From a sulfur-oxidizing endosymbiont of Gigantopelta aegis (GTDB lineage: Bacteria > Pseudomonadota > Gammaproteobacteria > GRL18), in NCBI RefSeq assembly GCF_016097415.1, contig NZ_JAEHGE010000001.1, positions 1,971,157-2,035,156 on the forward strand: 64,000 nucleotides of DNA, in the 5' to 3' direction. The notes beneath the pieces are model-generated. The model was not told the origin of the DNA and searched no databases. It saw only the letters and a list, made by a program, of their open reading frames with translations. Below are positions 28,201-36,442 of this stretch, piece by piece. A program made the position numbers and the translations under genes. Position 1 is the first letter of the stretch. The number at the start of each line of letters is the position of its first letter.

Positions 28201-28227
28201 TATAGAAAATTGAATGCTGGCCGATAA
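28201..28227 (+). promoter_or_regulatory. Sigma-28 (FliA) type promoter before fliS
   Basis: GCCGATAA (28220-28227) is an exact match to the sigma-28 -10 consensus. TATA (28201-28204) stands at the -35 position with the correct 15-base spacing, one mismatch from TAAA. It lies 96 bases before the fliS start. Confidence 0.65.
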
Positions 28228-28322
28228 TCTTAGTAAGACCGATTCAATACTAATTAAGCTTTAACTTCAGCTTATTAGACAGTTTATCAGACCGTTTATC
28301 AGACAACCTACTTGGATACTTT

Positions 28323-28781
28323 ATGAATTACACACATAATCAAGCTGCAATGAACAAATATGCTCAAGTGGGCAATCAAAGCACGGCAGCTTTTGCAAAC
28401 CCTCATCGTTTGATACAAATGCTGATGGAAGGTGCATTGGAAAAAATATCCAAGGCCAAGGGCTTTATGAAAAATGGGGACATTGCCAAGAAAGGTGAGC
28501 ATATCTCTTGGGCTATTTCAATTATTGAAGGCTTAAGGGTTAGTTTAGATCATACTCAGGGCGGTAAAATTTCTGAGAATCTTGAATCATTATACATCTA
28601 TATGAATAGTCGTTTAACTCAGGCAAATCTGAATAACTCCTTAGAAATGCTGGATGAAGTAACGACCTTACTTGTTGATATAAAATCAGGTTGGGATGCG
28701 ATTCCACAAGATGTTATTGATGAACATGCGAAAAGTGATGCAGGAAAAAGACCTGCGTCATTAGCGAAAGCAAGAATATAG
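28323..28781 (+). CDS. fliS: Flagellin export chaperone FliS
   Basis: 152 residues. Typical FliS helices: ANPHRLIQMLMEGALEKISK, the MKNGDIAKKGEHISWAISII segment and the LYIYMNSRLTQANLNNSLEM helix. It binds the flagellin C-terminus in the cytoplasm and prevents early polymerisation. Followed 25 bases later by the FliT-like gene. Confidence 0.95.
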   Translation: MNYTHNQAAMNKYAQVGNQSTAAFANPHRLIQMLMEGALEKISKAKGFMKNGDIAKKGEHISWAISIIEGLRVSLDHTQGGKISENLESLYIYMNSRLTQANLNNSLEMLDEVTTLLVDIKSGWDAIPQDVIDEHAKSDAGKRPASLAKARI

Positions 28782-28806
28782 AATTGACGTATAGGACTAT
28801 AATAAT

Positions 28807-29142
28807 ATGCAACAGTCGCTTGAATTAGCTCAATTTTTAAACATCAGCCAAAGTATGTTGAGTGCAGCAGAAGCGGGTGACTGGGCGTGTTTGCCAGAAC
28901 GGGAGGTTGAACGAAAAAAAGTGATGCAGCAATACTTTTCATCGGAAAGTTTTAATCAAGCAGTATCATTGCAAGGTGGTATTGAAGAGAGTGATGGAAT
29001 TTCACAAGTGATTAACCAAGTATTAGAAATTAATACGCAAATTGAAACACTTGCTGAGCAGGGAAAATTAGCAATTAATCTACAACTGCAAGGAATGAAA
29101 AAAAAGCAGAGTGTTCATTCAGCTTATTTACAAAACGAATAA
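28807..29142 (+). CDS. fliT: FliT-like flagellar chaperone
   Basis: 111 residues, helical, with the FliT-type signature DWACLPEREVERKKVM (W..L...E..R) and a helical tail (LEINTQIETLAEQGKLAINL). FliT-family proteins are chaperones for FliD. Sequence conservation is low in this family, so the call rests on motif, length and the position directly after fliDS. Confidence 0.8.
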   Translation: MQQSLELAQFLNISQSMLSAAEAGDWACLPEREVERKKVMQQYFSSESFNQAVSLQGGIEESDGISQVINQVLEINTQIETLAEQGKLAINLQLQGMKKKQSVHSAYLQNE

Positions 29143-29178
29143 TTTAACTCGAAACGGTTGGCTTCTAAAGCCTTTGAA

Positions 29179-29661
29179 TCAACTCTTTGAATCAACAACA
29201 GGCACATTCAAGAAAATATCATAATCCAAATCTTTAATTGAACGTTGCAAACCTTTTTGGGAATGTAGGTTAAGAAAGAGTGGTTCAGTGATATTCGCGT
29301 TCACCAGCGTTAAACCTTCTTTTTTTACCCCACTATCCGCATTACTATCCTTAACAATAACCATCATTGCTATTTCACTAGAACCTTCGGAATCAAGCAA
29401 TTTGTAATCTTCATCAGGCAATGATACTTCATAATAAAAATTGGCAAGTGATGGATCAAAAATAGAAAAAGCCGTATCGGGTTGTTCGATAGATTGAAGC
29501 CAAAAAACAACAGGCGCCCCCTCTTTATCTTGAGCATCATCTTCTTTATGAAAAAGTTTAAAATTCTTTAGTTCAGCGTTGCTTAATAGTCCATTAGGAA
29601 AATGGATAATGCTCTCTTGTGTAACTTCCTGTGAGCCAAAGCGAGTGGTTTCAATTTTCAT
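29179..29661 (-). CDS. fliW: Flagellar assembly factor FliW
   Basis: 160 residues on the opposite strand to the flagellar genes. FliW features: METxRFG-type start (MKIETTRFGSQEVTQES), IIHFPNGLLSNAELKNF, FWLQSIEQPDTAFSIFDP and FYYEVSLPDEDYKLL. FliW binds flagellin and sequesters CsrA in Bacillus and Campylobacter. It is uncommon in gammaproteobacteria. No csrA gene is in the window. Its start region faces the flrA promoter region, so the two are divergent. Confidence 0.9.
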   Translation of the reverse strand: MKIETTRFGSQEVTQESIIHFPNGLLSNAELKNFKLFHKEDDAQDKEGAPVVFWLQSIEQPDTAFSIFDPSLANFYYEVSLPDEDYKLLDSEGSSEIAMMVIVKDSNADSGVKKEGLTLVNANITEPLFLNLHSQKGLQRSIKDLDYDIFLNVPVVDSKS

Positions 29662-29880
29662 TATCGACCTTTATCAAATTTATTGTTATTTTTTTTGCCA
29701 GTGAAGTAAGCTATTTAACTTTTTCCAATAAAAAATCAAGATAAGCTTGATAAGTTATTATTTTATAAAAACTATTATTACTGATAACTATCAATCTGTC
29801 AAAAAAAGCCAGTAGAACAATTGGAGTGACATTTTTTTGACTAAATAAGCTTTATTTTGACTTATTAACAAAGTTTTGAC

Positions 29881-29908
29881 TTTACATATCTCAAAAATCC
29901 GCTATATT
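29881..29908 (+). promoter_or_regulatory. Possible sigma-70 promoter of flrA
   Basis: TTTACA (29881-29886), 16-base spacer, TATATT (29903-29908). It is the best match in the 336-base divergent region between fliW and flrA; the rest is very AT-rich with several TTTTGACTT-like repeats. Transcription of the flagellar master regulator by sigma-70 would be expected. Confidence 0.4.
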
Positions 29909-29948
29909 TTCATTGCTAGGATAATATTTTCTATTTCTGCATTTTTTA

Positions 29949-29984
29949 TTGTCAATTTTTTGATAGCTGACAATAAATTGACAA
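29949..29984. promoter_or_regulatory. Inverted repeat just upstream of flrA
   Basis: TTGTCAATTT (29949-29958) is the exact complement of AAATTGACAA (29975-29984), separated by 16 bases, ending 13 bases before the GTG start. A third GACAAT lies between. It could be an operator for feedback control of the flagellar master regulator, or a leader hairpin. Confidence 0.5.
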
Positions 29985-29997
29985 TTTGAGGTTTTCA

Positions 29998-31131
29998 GTG
30001 GTTCAAAATTCAGAAACAATCAACTCAGGCTCATTTTTAGACGAAGCATTTGTTGGTGATAGTGTTGTGATTCGCCAGGTAAAAAAATTAATCAATCAGG
30101 TGGCAAAAAGTAATGCCAGTGTCCTGATACTCGGTGAATCAGGCACGGGTAAAGAAGTGGTGGCAAATTGCCTGCATAAACTGTCCAAACGTACTAAAAA
30201 GCCCTATGTGCCCGTCAATTGTGGTGCAATCCCCAGAGACTTATTAGAGAGTGAATTGTTTGGTCATGAAAAGGGGGCTTTTACCGGCGCGTTAACACAA
30301 CGCAAAGGACGCTTTGAAATGGCTCAGGAAGGCACACTCTTCTTAGATGAAATTGGCGATATGCCTCTTGCCATGCAAGTGAAAATTTTACGTGTCCTGC
30401 AAGAACGTATCTTTGAACGCGTTGGGGGCAATAAAAGTCTCCATGCTGATGTGCGGGTCATTGCCGCAACCCATAGAGATTTAGAAGACGAAGTCAAAGC
30501 GGGTCGCTTTAGAGAAGATTTATTTTATCGTCTTAATGTATTCCCCATCGAAATTCCGGCTTTAAGAGAGCGTGTAGAAGACATTCCACTGTTATTCCAA
30601 GTGCTCAATCAACGTATGCAGGAGATCAGTGAAAGTTCTGTAGCACTTAGCCCTGAAGCCATGGCATCTATTATGCAACATGCCTGGCCAGGCAATGTGC
30701 GTGAATTATCTAATTTAGTGGAACGCTTGGGTATTATGTTCCCCGAAGAACCGGTTAGTTGGGATGATTTGCCAGAAAAATATCAATACGATATTTCTCA
30801 TATTGAAGAATTACCTGATATCAATAATATTGGTGTTTCAAATGAGAACGATACTGAAGATAAAACTTTAGCCACTGAAAATATAGCAACGCAGAATGAA
30901 GCAACACCTTTGCTGGATGATGGTTCAAACTTAGACGCTTTATCCAGTCAATTACCACAAGGTGGTTTTGATTTAAAAGATCACATGGCCAACCTTGAAT
31001 ATTCTCTTATACAACAAGCCCTCAAAGAGTCTGATGGTGTGGTTGCTCACGCGGCCAAACGCTTGAATATGCGCAGAACTACTCTGGTGGAGAAAATGAA
31101 AAAATATGAAGTGATGTTTCAAAGTAATTGA
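29998..31131 (+). CDS. flrA: Sigma-54-dependent flagellar master activator (FlrA/FleQ type)
   Basis: About 377 residues. It has the AAA+ sigma-54 activation domain: Walker A ILGESGTGKEVVAN, the sigma-54 contact loop GAFTGA, Walker B GTLFLDEIGD, the second-region FREDLFYRLNVFPIEIP, and a C-terminal Fis-type helix-turn-helix (AHAAKRLNMRRTTLVEKMKK). The N-terminal FleQ-type receiver is missing; only about 15 residues precede the AAA+ domain. GTG at 29998 is preferred over TTG at 29986 because GAGG lies six bases before it. Location right before flrBC supports the FlrA role. It ends in a bidirectional terminator. Confidence 0.9.
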   Translation: MVQNSETINSGSFLDEAFVGDSVVIRQVKKLINQVAKSNASVLILGESGTGKEVVANCLHKLSKRTKKPYVPVNCGAIPRDLLESELFGHEKGAFTGALTQRKGRFEMAQEGTLFLDEIGDMPLAMQVKILRVLQERIFERVGGNKSLHADVRVIAATHRDLEDEVKAGRFREDLFYRLNVFPIEIPALRERVEDIPLLFQVLNQRMQEISESSVALSPEAMASIMQHAWPGNVRELSNLVERLGIMFPEEPVSWDDLPEKYQYDISHIEELPDINNIGVSNENDTEDKTLATENIATQNEATPLLDDGSNLDALSSQLPQGGFDLKDHMANLEYSLIQQALKESDGVVAHAAKRLNMRRTTLVEKMKKYEVMFQSN

Positions 31132-31235
31132 GTGATTTTGGATGGTAGGACTATACGTAGCTGTAGAGTCGATGGGTAGAGCGATAAACAAATGACATAA
31201 TTATTTCACGGTATCTTCATAACACGGCTTTAAAC

Positions 31236-31266
31236 AAAAAAACCAACTTTATAAGTTGGCTTTTTT
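31236..31266. terminator. Bidirectional terminator between flrA and the PEP-CTERM gene
   Basis: CCAACTT (31243-31249) pairs with AAGTTGG (31253-31259), flanked by A-rich and T-rich runs on both sides. The two genes converge here, so it can end both transcripts. Confidence 0.9.
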
Positions 31267-31281
31267 GTTCTAAATAACTAA

Positions 31282-32040
31282 TTAATTAGCTTGTTTTTTT
31301 CTACGAGAAAAACCCATTCCTACAAGTCCAAGACCAAAAAGAGCCAAAGATGCGGGTTCTGGAATACTAGGTAAGCTTCCCTGATTGAGCAAGGCATAAC
31401 GTACTTGTCCACCCGCTACAAGCACTTCACCAATGCCATTGCCCCAGAAAGACACTTTGGTAAAATCCCCCGTATCATCAAAAGCCGCAACAAAGATTTC
31501 AAATACACTTCTACTGGGATCGGTTTGTGATGGGAATTGGCCATCAGCTCTTGCATTGGCACTTGCGACTTTGATAGGTGTACCATCATCAAAAGACATA
31601 AATAATTCAGTCAAAGGATCAAAACAACAAGTTGCCCAATCACCTACCTCAAAACCAACCGCATTAACGGGAGTATCAAAAGTAAAGCTAATCCCACTCG
31701 CAAAATAATCCATAGGATCAGTACGTGGATTAGAACCACCTGTAGCAGAAGTAAAAGGATTGATCCTAATGGTTTCTCCTGACATTGAACCATAAGACCT
31801 TACAGAGGCTGAACCACCATCATTTTGAGTGATGACATAGTCGCCTCGGTCAATACTAACCCCACCGCTCATAGTTGACCAAACATCAACTGATTCAGTA
31901 CCACCCGCACCGGCAACAGTTGAGCTAAAGCTACTGACACCTGCGCTAATGCCATCAAAAACAGTAGCAATTGTTGCATTAGCTGTTGTGCTCACAAGCA
32001 TTACTGCCGCTACTGTAAGCATTCTAAATTCATGTATCAT
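31282..32040 (-). CDS. PEP-CTERM sorting-domain exported protein
   Basis: 252 residues. N-terminal signal peptide (MLTVAAVMLVSTTANA), a beta-rich middle and a C-terminal sorting tripartite signal: IPEPASLALFGLGLVGMGF followed by SRRKKQAN. PEP-CTERM proteins are processed by an exosortase and usually end up in extracellular polymer matrix. No exosortase is in this window. The start ATG (32040) has AGGAG upstream. It interrupts the flr genes on the opposite strand. Confidence 0.92.
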   Translation of the reverse strand: MIHEFRMLTVAAVMLVSTTANATIATVFDGISAGVSSFSSTVAGAGGTESVDVWSTMSGGVSIDRGDYVITQNDGGSASVRSYGSMSGETIRINPFTSATGGSNPRTDPMDYFASGISFTFDTPVNAVGFEVGDWATCCFDPLTELFMSFDDGTPIKVASANARADGQFPSQTDPSRSVFEIFVAAFDDTGDFTKVSFWGNGIGEVLVAGGQVRYALLNQGSLPSIPEPASLALFGLGLVGMGFSRRKKQAN

Positions 32041-32645
32041 AATAAAACTCCTAGTTTAACTTAAGGATAAAATGTGTTTGTAATACATGTTAAGCATAAA
32101 ATGTTCCATGAGTGTTAACTAATTGTTTTTTTACATAAAATTATTATGTTTGTTTAAATGGAATATAAAAAATAGTAGGTTTGTAAAAAAAACTGACACT
32201 AAAAAACGGAGTGTAGAATAAGTTACAGTGCAATAGTATTTGAATAACTATCAGTGAAAAGAAAATTTCGAATTATTAATATTTTGTTTCAAGTGTTATT
32301 CAAGGTGTTGTTTAATAACATTATATAATGGATGTTGGGCTTTAAAGTTGCGTGTGGTTATAAATTTAACTAATTACTATCTTCTTTTTTGTGGTATCTA
32401 TAAGTGAACTAAAAATAAGCATTATTAATTTATAGAATAAAAAATATTGTAAAAAAAGTTGACAGTATAATCATTAGGGTGACTCATAGAGACGGGCATA
32501 ACTAAACCCTGAATTTTTTCAATCTGTGTTGCTAAAAATTACTTGATAATTATCATTAAAAATTAAGTCAAAAAAATGTCATGTATCTACTTTAATTAAA
32601 TGGCATGTGTCGTAACCTACTGTAATTTAATGTCTAATTATTAAT
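32041..32645. other. Long AT-rich intergenic region before flrB
   Basis: About 600 bases without a gene on either strand. It is very AT-rich, with repeated TAATTATTAA-like tracts and several near copies of gtgttatt/taatgtc motifs. It must contain the promoter of the PEP-CTERM gene on the minus side. No RNA gene or repeat family member was recognised. Confidence 0.5.
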
Positions 32646-32661
32646 TGGTTTGCTTTTTGCA
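32646..32661 (+). promoter_or_regulatory. Sigma-54 type promoter before flrB
   Basis: TGGTTTGCTTTTTGCA has the invariant GG and GC with exact sigma-54 spacing and a full TTGCA -12 box. It lies 48 bases before the flrB start. FlrA with sigma-54 drives flrBC in Vibrio, so its position fits. Confidence 0.7.
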
Positions 32662-32708
32662 GCAAACCCGTAGAAAACTTCAATAAAAAAGAGACGCTGG
32701 AGTAAATT

Positions 32709-33853
32709 ATGGGTGTAGCGGCATTTTTCGATACAGAATTAACAGAAGCAAGTTCAATGACATTGCTCAAAGAGCAGAGTGTTGAGGTTAATTCTATACA
32801 ACAAAGTAAGCCTTCACTGCAAGAATCAATTACGGAAAACCGCTTAAAAGCACTGCTTAAGGCTTTGCCCGCAGGTGTGATCGTATTGGATGGTAAAGGT
32901 TTAGTGCAAGAGTGTAATCCGGCCGCTATCGAATTGTTAGATGAGCCTTTGATAGGTGTGGCCTGGTATTCTGTCATTAATCGTGCCTTTGATCACAGCC
33001 GAACTTCCGGGCAAGATTCTATGACTAAAAAGGCCAGATTGTTAGTATCTCGACCTGTCCTCTAGGTGAGGGCGTTCCCGGTCAAATTATTCTTCTACAA
33101 GATGTGACCGAGAAACGTCAGCTACAAGCTAAATATGATCAGCAAAACCGTTTGGCATCCATGGGGCAAATGGCTGCGCAATTAGCCCATCAAATTAGAA
33201 CGCCCATTTCAGCCGCCTTACTCTATGCTTCACATTTAAAATCACCCAATTTAGATAATGACAAACGCCTGCGTTTTGCAGACAAAATATTGACTCGTAT
33301 TCAAAGTCTGGAACAATTGATCAATGATATGTTGCTCTTTTCTCGCAACGGTATGGAACATCGTGAAAGCATTTCAGTGCAGCAACTGCTCAATGAATTA
33401 CAGCAAAATATTGTTTTACCTGAAAGCAATCAAGCCATTAATTTATCCTTTAATTATAAGCCTGAAAATACATTTTTTATTTCCGGTAATCGCAGTCTTC
33501 TCATTAGCGGGTTGGTGAATCTAGTTAATAATGCCTTACATGCAGTTAAAACTAATAATGACAGAGCAGCAAAGGTAACAATTAACGTCTCACAACCCAT
33601 TCATGGCGCAATTGATTTCACGATTATAGACAATGGTGTAGGTATTTCATCTGAAGACGAAACAAAGATATTTGAACCCTTTTACACCACCAAAAATAAT
33701 GGTACAGGCTTAGGGTTGGCGGTAGTAAAAGCCATTGCCAATGCTCATGATGGTGAGCTTTGGTTAGAAAGTTCCTCAACAAAAGCTGAAGCATCAGGGA
33801 GTGTGTTTAGAATGCGTATTCCCACACAAATTCAAAACTTGCACAAAAAATAG
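32709..33853 (+). pseudogene. flrB: Flagellar sensor kinase FlrB/FleS, frameshifted in an A5 tract
   Basis: The first frame (32709-33065) carries an N-terminal region and PAS domain (ALLKALPAGVIVLDGKGLVQ). The second frame, readable from about 33032 to 33853, continues GQIVSISTCPLGEGVPGQII, then the His box MGQMAAQLAHQIRTPISAAL, N box and G boxes (IDNGVGISSEDETKIFEPFY, GTGLGLAVVKAIANAHDGEL). One extra A in the five-A run at 33027-33031 would rejoin them as T-K-K-G-Q-I-V-S-I-S, the expected sequence. As written the kinase is split after about 108 correct residues. FlrB phosphorylates FlrC. A GTG/ATG start within the second frame (33104) would yield the bare kinase core. Confidence 0.88.
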
Positions 33854-33878
33854 CAAACCATCATTCGGAGACCTTAGC

Positions 33879-34056
33879 ATGATGAATACTAAAAAACGAA
33901 TCCTCAAAGCCCTTTAATTCTAGTAGTTGAAGATGATGAGGCTCTGCGTGAAGCCTTAGTTGATACATTACAGATGGGTGGTTATAACACGCTGGAAGCG
34001 GATAATGGTCGTGCGGCATTAGAACATCTTGCACAGGATGAAATGTCAGAAATAGA
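33879..34056 (+). pseudogene. flrC: FlrC/FleR response regulator, 5' fragment before the IS66 insertion
   Basis: The start ATG at 33879 has GGAGA upstream. The frame breaks in the A6 tract at 33891-33896: with one more A it would continue NPQSPLILVVEDDEALREAL, the start of a receiver domain, then DTLQMGGYNTLEADNGRAAL. The IS66 element enters after codons reading QDEMSEI. The last eight bases (34049-34056, GAAATAGA) are the left target duplication. The rest of the gene resumes at 36443. Confidence 0.9.
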
Positions 34057-34140
34057 GTAAGCGCTTAACCATCTAGCGTTATTCAAAAAATATCTCCCCT
34101 GCCTCATAATCAATCCATCGATTAATTATGAGACATATCA

Positions 34141-34470
34141 ATGAAACCAGAAACCCAAGCCAACTCAAAACAATTTTGGCAAGACCACGTTAATCAATGG
34201 AATGAAAACAGTATCAGCCAGGCATCCTATTGTCAGGAACATGGGCTATCCATCAAACGTTTTGGCTATTACAAGCGTAAGTTGCTGGGTGCAACAACGC
34301 AAACCAGTGCGATGACAAAGGGGAATGGTTTTATTCAACTATCCTCCCCGAAACACTATTCAGCCCGCACCTCAGCATTAATTGTAGAATTACCCAATCA
34401 GCTACGCATTGAAGGAGTGACTGCCGATAATGTACAGCTGGTAAAACAATTAGCAGGACTGTTCCAATGA
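34141..34470 (+). CDS. tnpA: IS66 accessory protein TnpA
   Basis: 109 residues with the typical start (QFWQDHVNQWNENSISQASY, CQEHGLSIKRFGYYKRKLLG), a helix-turn-helix-like region, and a C-terminal segment ending LAGLFQ. It overlaps tnpB by four bases, as in other three-gene IS66 elements. The frame is intact. Confidence 0.88.
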   Translation: MKPETQANSKQFWQDHVNQWNENSISQASYCQEHGLSIKRFGYYKRKLLGATTQTSAMTKGNGFIQLSSPKHYSARTSALIVELPNQLRIEGVTADNVQLVKQLAGLFQ

Positions 34471-34832
34471 AGTCAGCCATACGTCCATCACTCAGCCTGC
34501 CACAGGTGTATCTCTATCTGAAGCCTGTTGATTTTCGTAAAAGTTTTATTGGCCTCAGTGCCATTGTTGAATGTGAATTAGGTCATAATCCTTTTGCAGG
34601 CCATCTGTATGCCTTTACCAATCGTCAGCGTAATAAAATTAAATGCCTCTTCTGGGATAATACCGGTTTTGTATTCTATTACAAAAGTCTCTCAGAAGAA
34701 AAGTTCAAATGGCCAAAGGGTGAAGATGACCTGATGAATATCACCGGACAACAAATCAACTGGCTATTAGACGGCTATGATATCAGTGTCATGAAACCGC
34801 ATAAGAAATTGCATTATGAGTCTGTATTTTAA
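34467..34832 (+). CDS. tnpB: IS66 accessory protein TnpB
   Basis: 121 residues of the IS66 Orf2 family: VYLYLKPVDFRKSFIGLSAI, NPFAGHLYAFTNRQRNKIKC, LFWDNTGFVFYYKSLSEEKF and WLLDGYDI. The frame is intact and coupled to tnpA. It is required for transposition of this IS66 subgroup. Confidence 0.92.
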   Translation: MKSAIRPSLSLPQVYLYLKPVDFRKSFIGLSAIVECELGHNPFAGHLYAFTNRQRNKIKCLFWDNTGFVFYYKSLSEEKFKWPKGEDDLMNITGQQINWLLDGYDISVMKPHKKLHYESVF

Positions 34833-34866
34833 GTACTTTTAGTCTATTTTTTGTTATAATAAAGCC

Positions 34867-36427
34867 ATGCAAAACAAGGCTGAATCCACAAAAACGACTC
34901 TATATTTTCCGCTTTTTCACACGCGGACAAGAATGAATTGTTGAGTGTCATTGAACAGAAAAACCACCGTATAAAAATACTGGAAGAAGCCCTTCGTCTG
35001 GCTCGTAGTAAACGCTTTGCACCCAGCAGTGAAAAAAGTGATGGTCAGGAACGCTTATTTGATGAAGCTGAGCAGGCGGCTGACGATGAGGGGCTCCCTG
35101 AACCTAAAACCACTTCGCCTAAGAAGAAAGAAAAAACAGGCAGGAAGCCTTTCTCAAAGATATTCCAAGAGTCCCTGTCTTCATCGATCTGACAGATGAA
35201 GAAAAAGCCGGTGCCATTGAGGTTTTTTACACTAAAGTCAGAGAAGAGCTGGATATCATTCCAGCTAAAGTCCAAATACTGGAATACTTCCAGGAAAAAG
35301 CCGTCTTTGCAGGCACCAATGACACAGACAGTCGTTCAATGAAAGCTGCGGTCATGCCAAAACATCCATTACCTAAATCAATGGGCAGTATTCACCTGAT
35401 GGCACACATCATTATCTCAAAATATGCCGATGGTTTGCCTCTGTATCGAATGGAAGGCATATTATCACGCTATGGCGGCGATATAACCCGAGCCACCATG
35501 GCCAATTGGGCTATTAAACTGGCTCATCAGTTCCAGCCGCTCATCAACCTCATGCGAGAACATCAACTGTCGGGTGACATCATCCAAATGGATGAAACGG
35601 TGCTCAAAGTATTAAAAGAGCCGGGACTCAGTGCTCATTCGAACAAATACATGTGGGTCACGTGGCGGGCCACCTGGACAACCCAGTGTGCTGTTTGAAT
35701 ACGATCCTTCTCGTAAGAAGGAAGTACCACTGCGCCTGCTTGATGGCTTTAGCGGCTATCTGCAAACCGATGGCTATGCCGGTTACAATGCCGTGTGTGC
35801 ACAAAATAATGCCACATCGGTCGGCTGCTGGGATCACACTCGCCGTAAATTCAAAGATTCTCAGACGGCACAACCAAAGAAAAAGAGAGCAATCAAAAGC
35901 CTACAAAGCCGATGTGGCACTGGCCCATATCAATAAGCTGTATTTAATTGAGCGTGAGATAAAAAGAAGCCAGTGTTAATGAAAAATTTAAGGTTCGTCA
36001 GAAACAGAGCCTGCCGCTTCTTGAGAAAATAAGAACATGGGTCGATAACACCCTGGGCAAAGTGCCGAACGACAGCTTGACAGGAAAAGCACTCACCTAT
36101 ATTAATAATCAATGGCCTAAGCTGACTGTTTATTGTGAAGATGGTCGGTTGAATATCAGTAATGTGCTGGCAGAAAATGCTATCCGTCCATTCTGCGTGG
36201 GTAGAAAGGCCTGGTTATTTTCAGATACGCCAAAGGGTGCACATGCCAGTGCAGTTCATTATAGTTTTATTGAAACCGCTAAGGCCAATGATATTGAGCC
36301 ATATACGTATATGGTCTATGTATTAACCCAATTACCTTATGCGGATACGGTTGAAAAGCTGGAAGCATTGCTTCCCTGGAATTTTAAAAAATCAGAATTG
36401 GAAAAGGTAAAGAACGCTGTTCGTTAA
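34867..36427 (+). pseudogene. tnpC: IS66 transposase TnpC, multiple frameshifts
   Basis: The ATG at 34867 opens MQNKAESTKTTLY, then the frame breaks near 34905. It continues as AFSHADKNELLSVIEQKNHR to 35150, then LKDIPRVPVFIDLTDEEKAG, the core DIIQMDETVLKVLKEPGLSA (to 35665), RGGPPGQPSVLFEYDPSRKK, KADVALAHINKLYLIEREIK and EASVNEKFKVRQKQSLPLLE, ending with the C-terminal domain (LAENAIRPFCVGRKAWLFSD). About six breaks are needed; most are repaired by adding one A or T to a short run. The encoded protein sequence is otherwise well conserved. Confidence 0.9.
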
Positions 36428-36442
36428 GCGCTTACGAAATAG

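Larger units (their letters stand above)
34057..36434 (+). mobile_element. IS66-family element (tnpA-tnpB-tnpC) inserted in flrC
   Basis: The ends GTAAGCGCTTAAC (34057) and its complement (to 36434) are inverted repeats, and GAAATAGA is present on both sides (34049-34056 and 36435-36442) as a perfect 8-bp target duplication. Removing the element and one copy of the duplication restores the flrC frame exactly (...MSEIDIVISDVQMPKM...). It carries tnpA, tnpB and a frameshifted tnpC. It is 2378 bp and a different IS66 subgroup from the one at 23225. The intact duplication indicates a recent insertion. Confidence 0.97.

Noticed and set aside
34141-36427. Cargo gene carried by the second IS66 element
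   Set aside because: All open frames are explained by tnpA, tnpB and pieces of tnpC.
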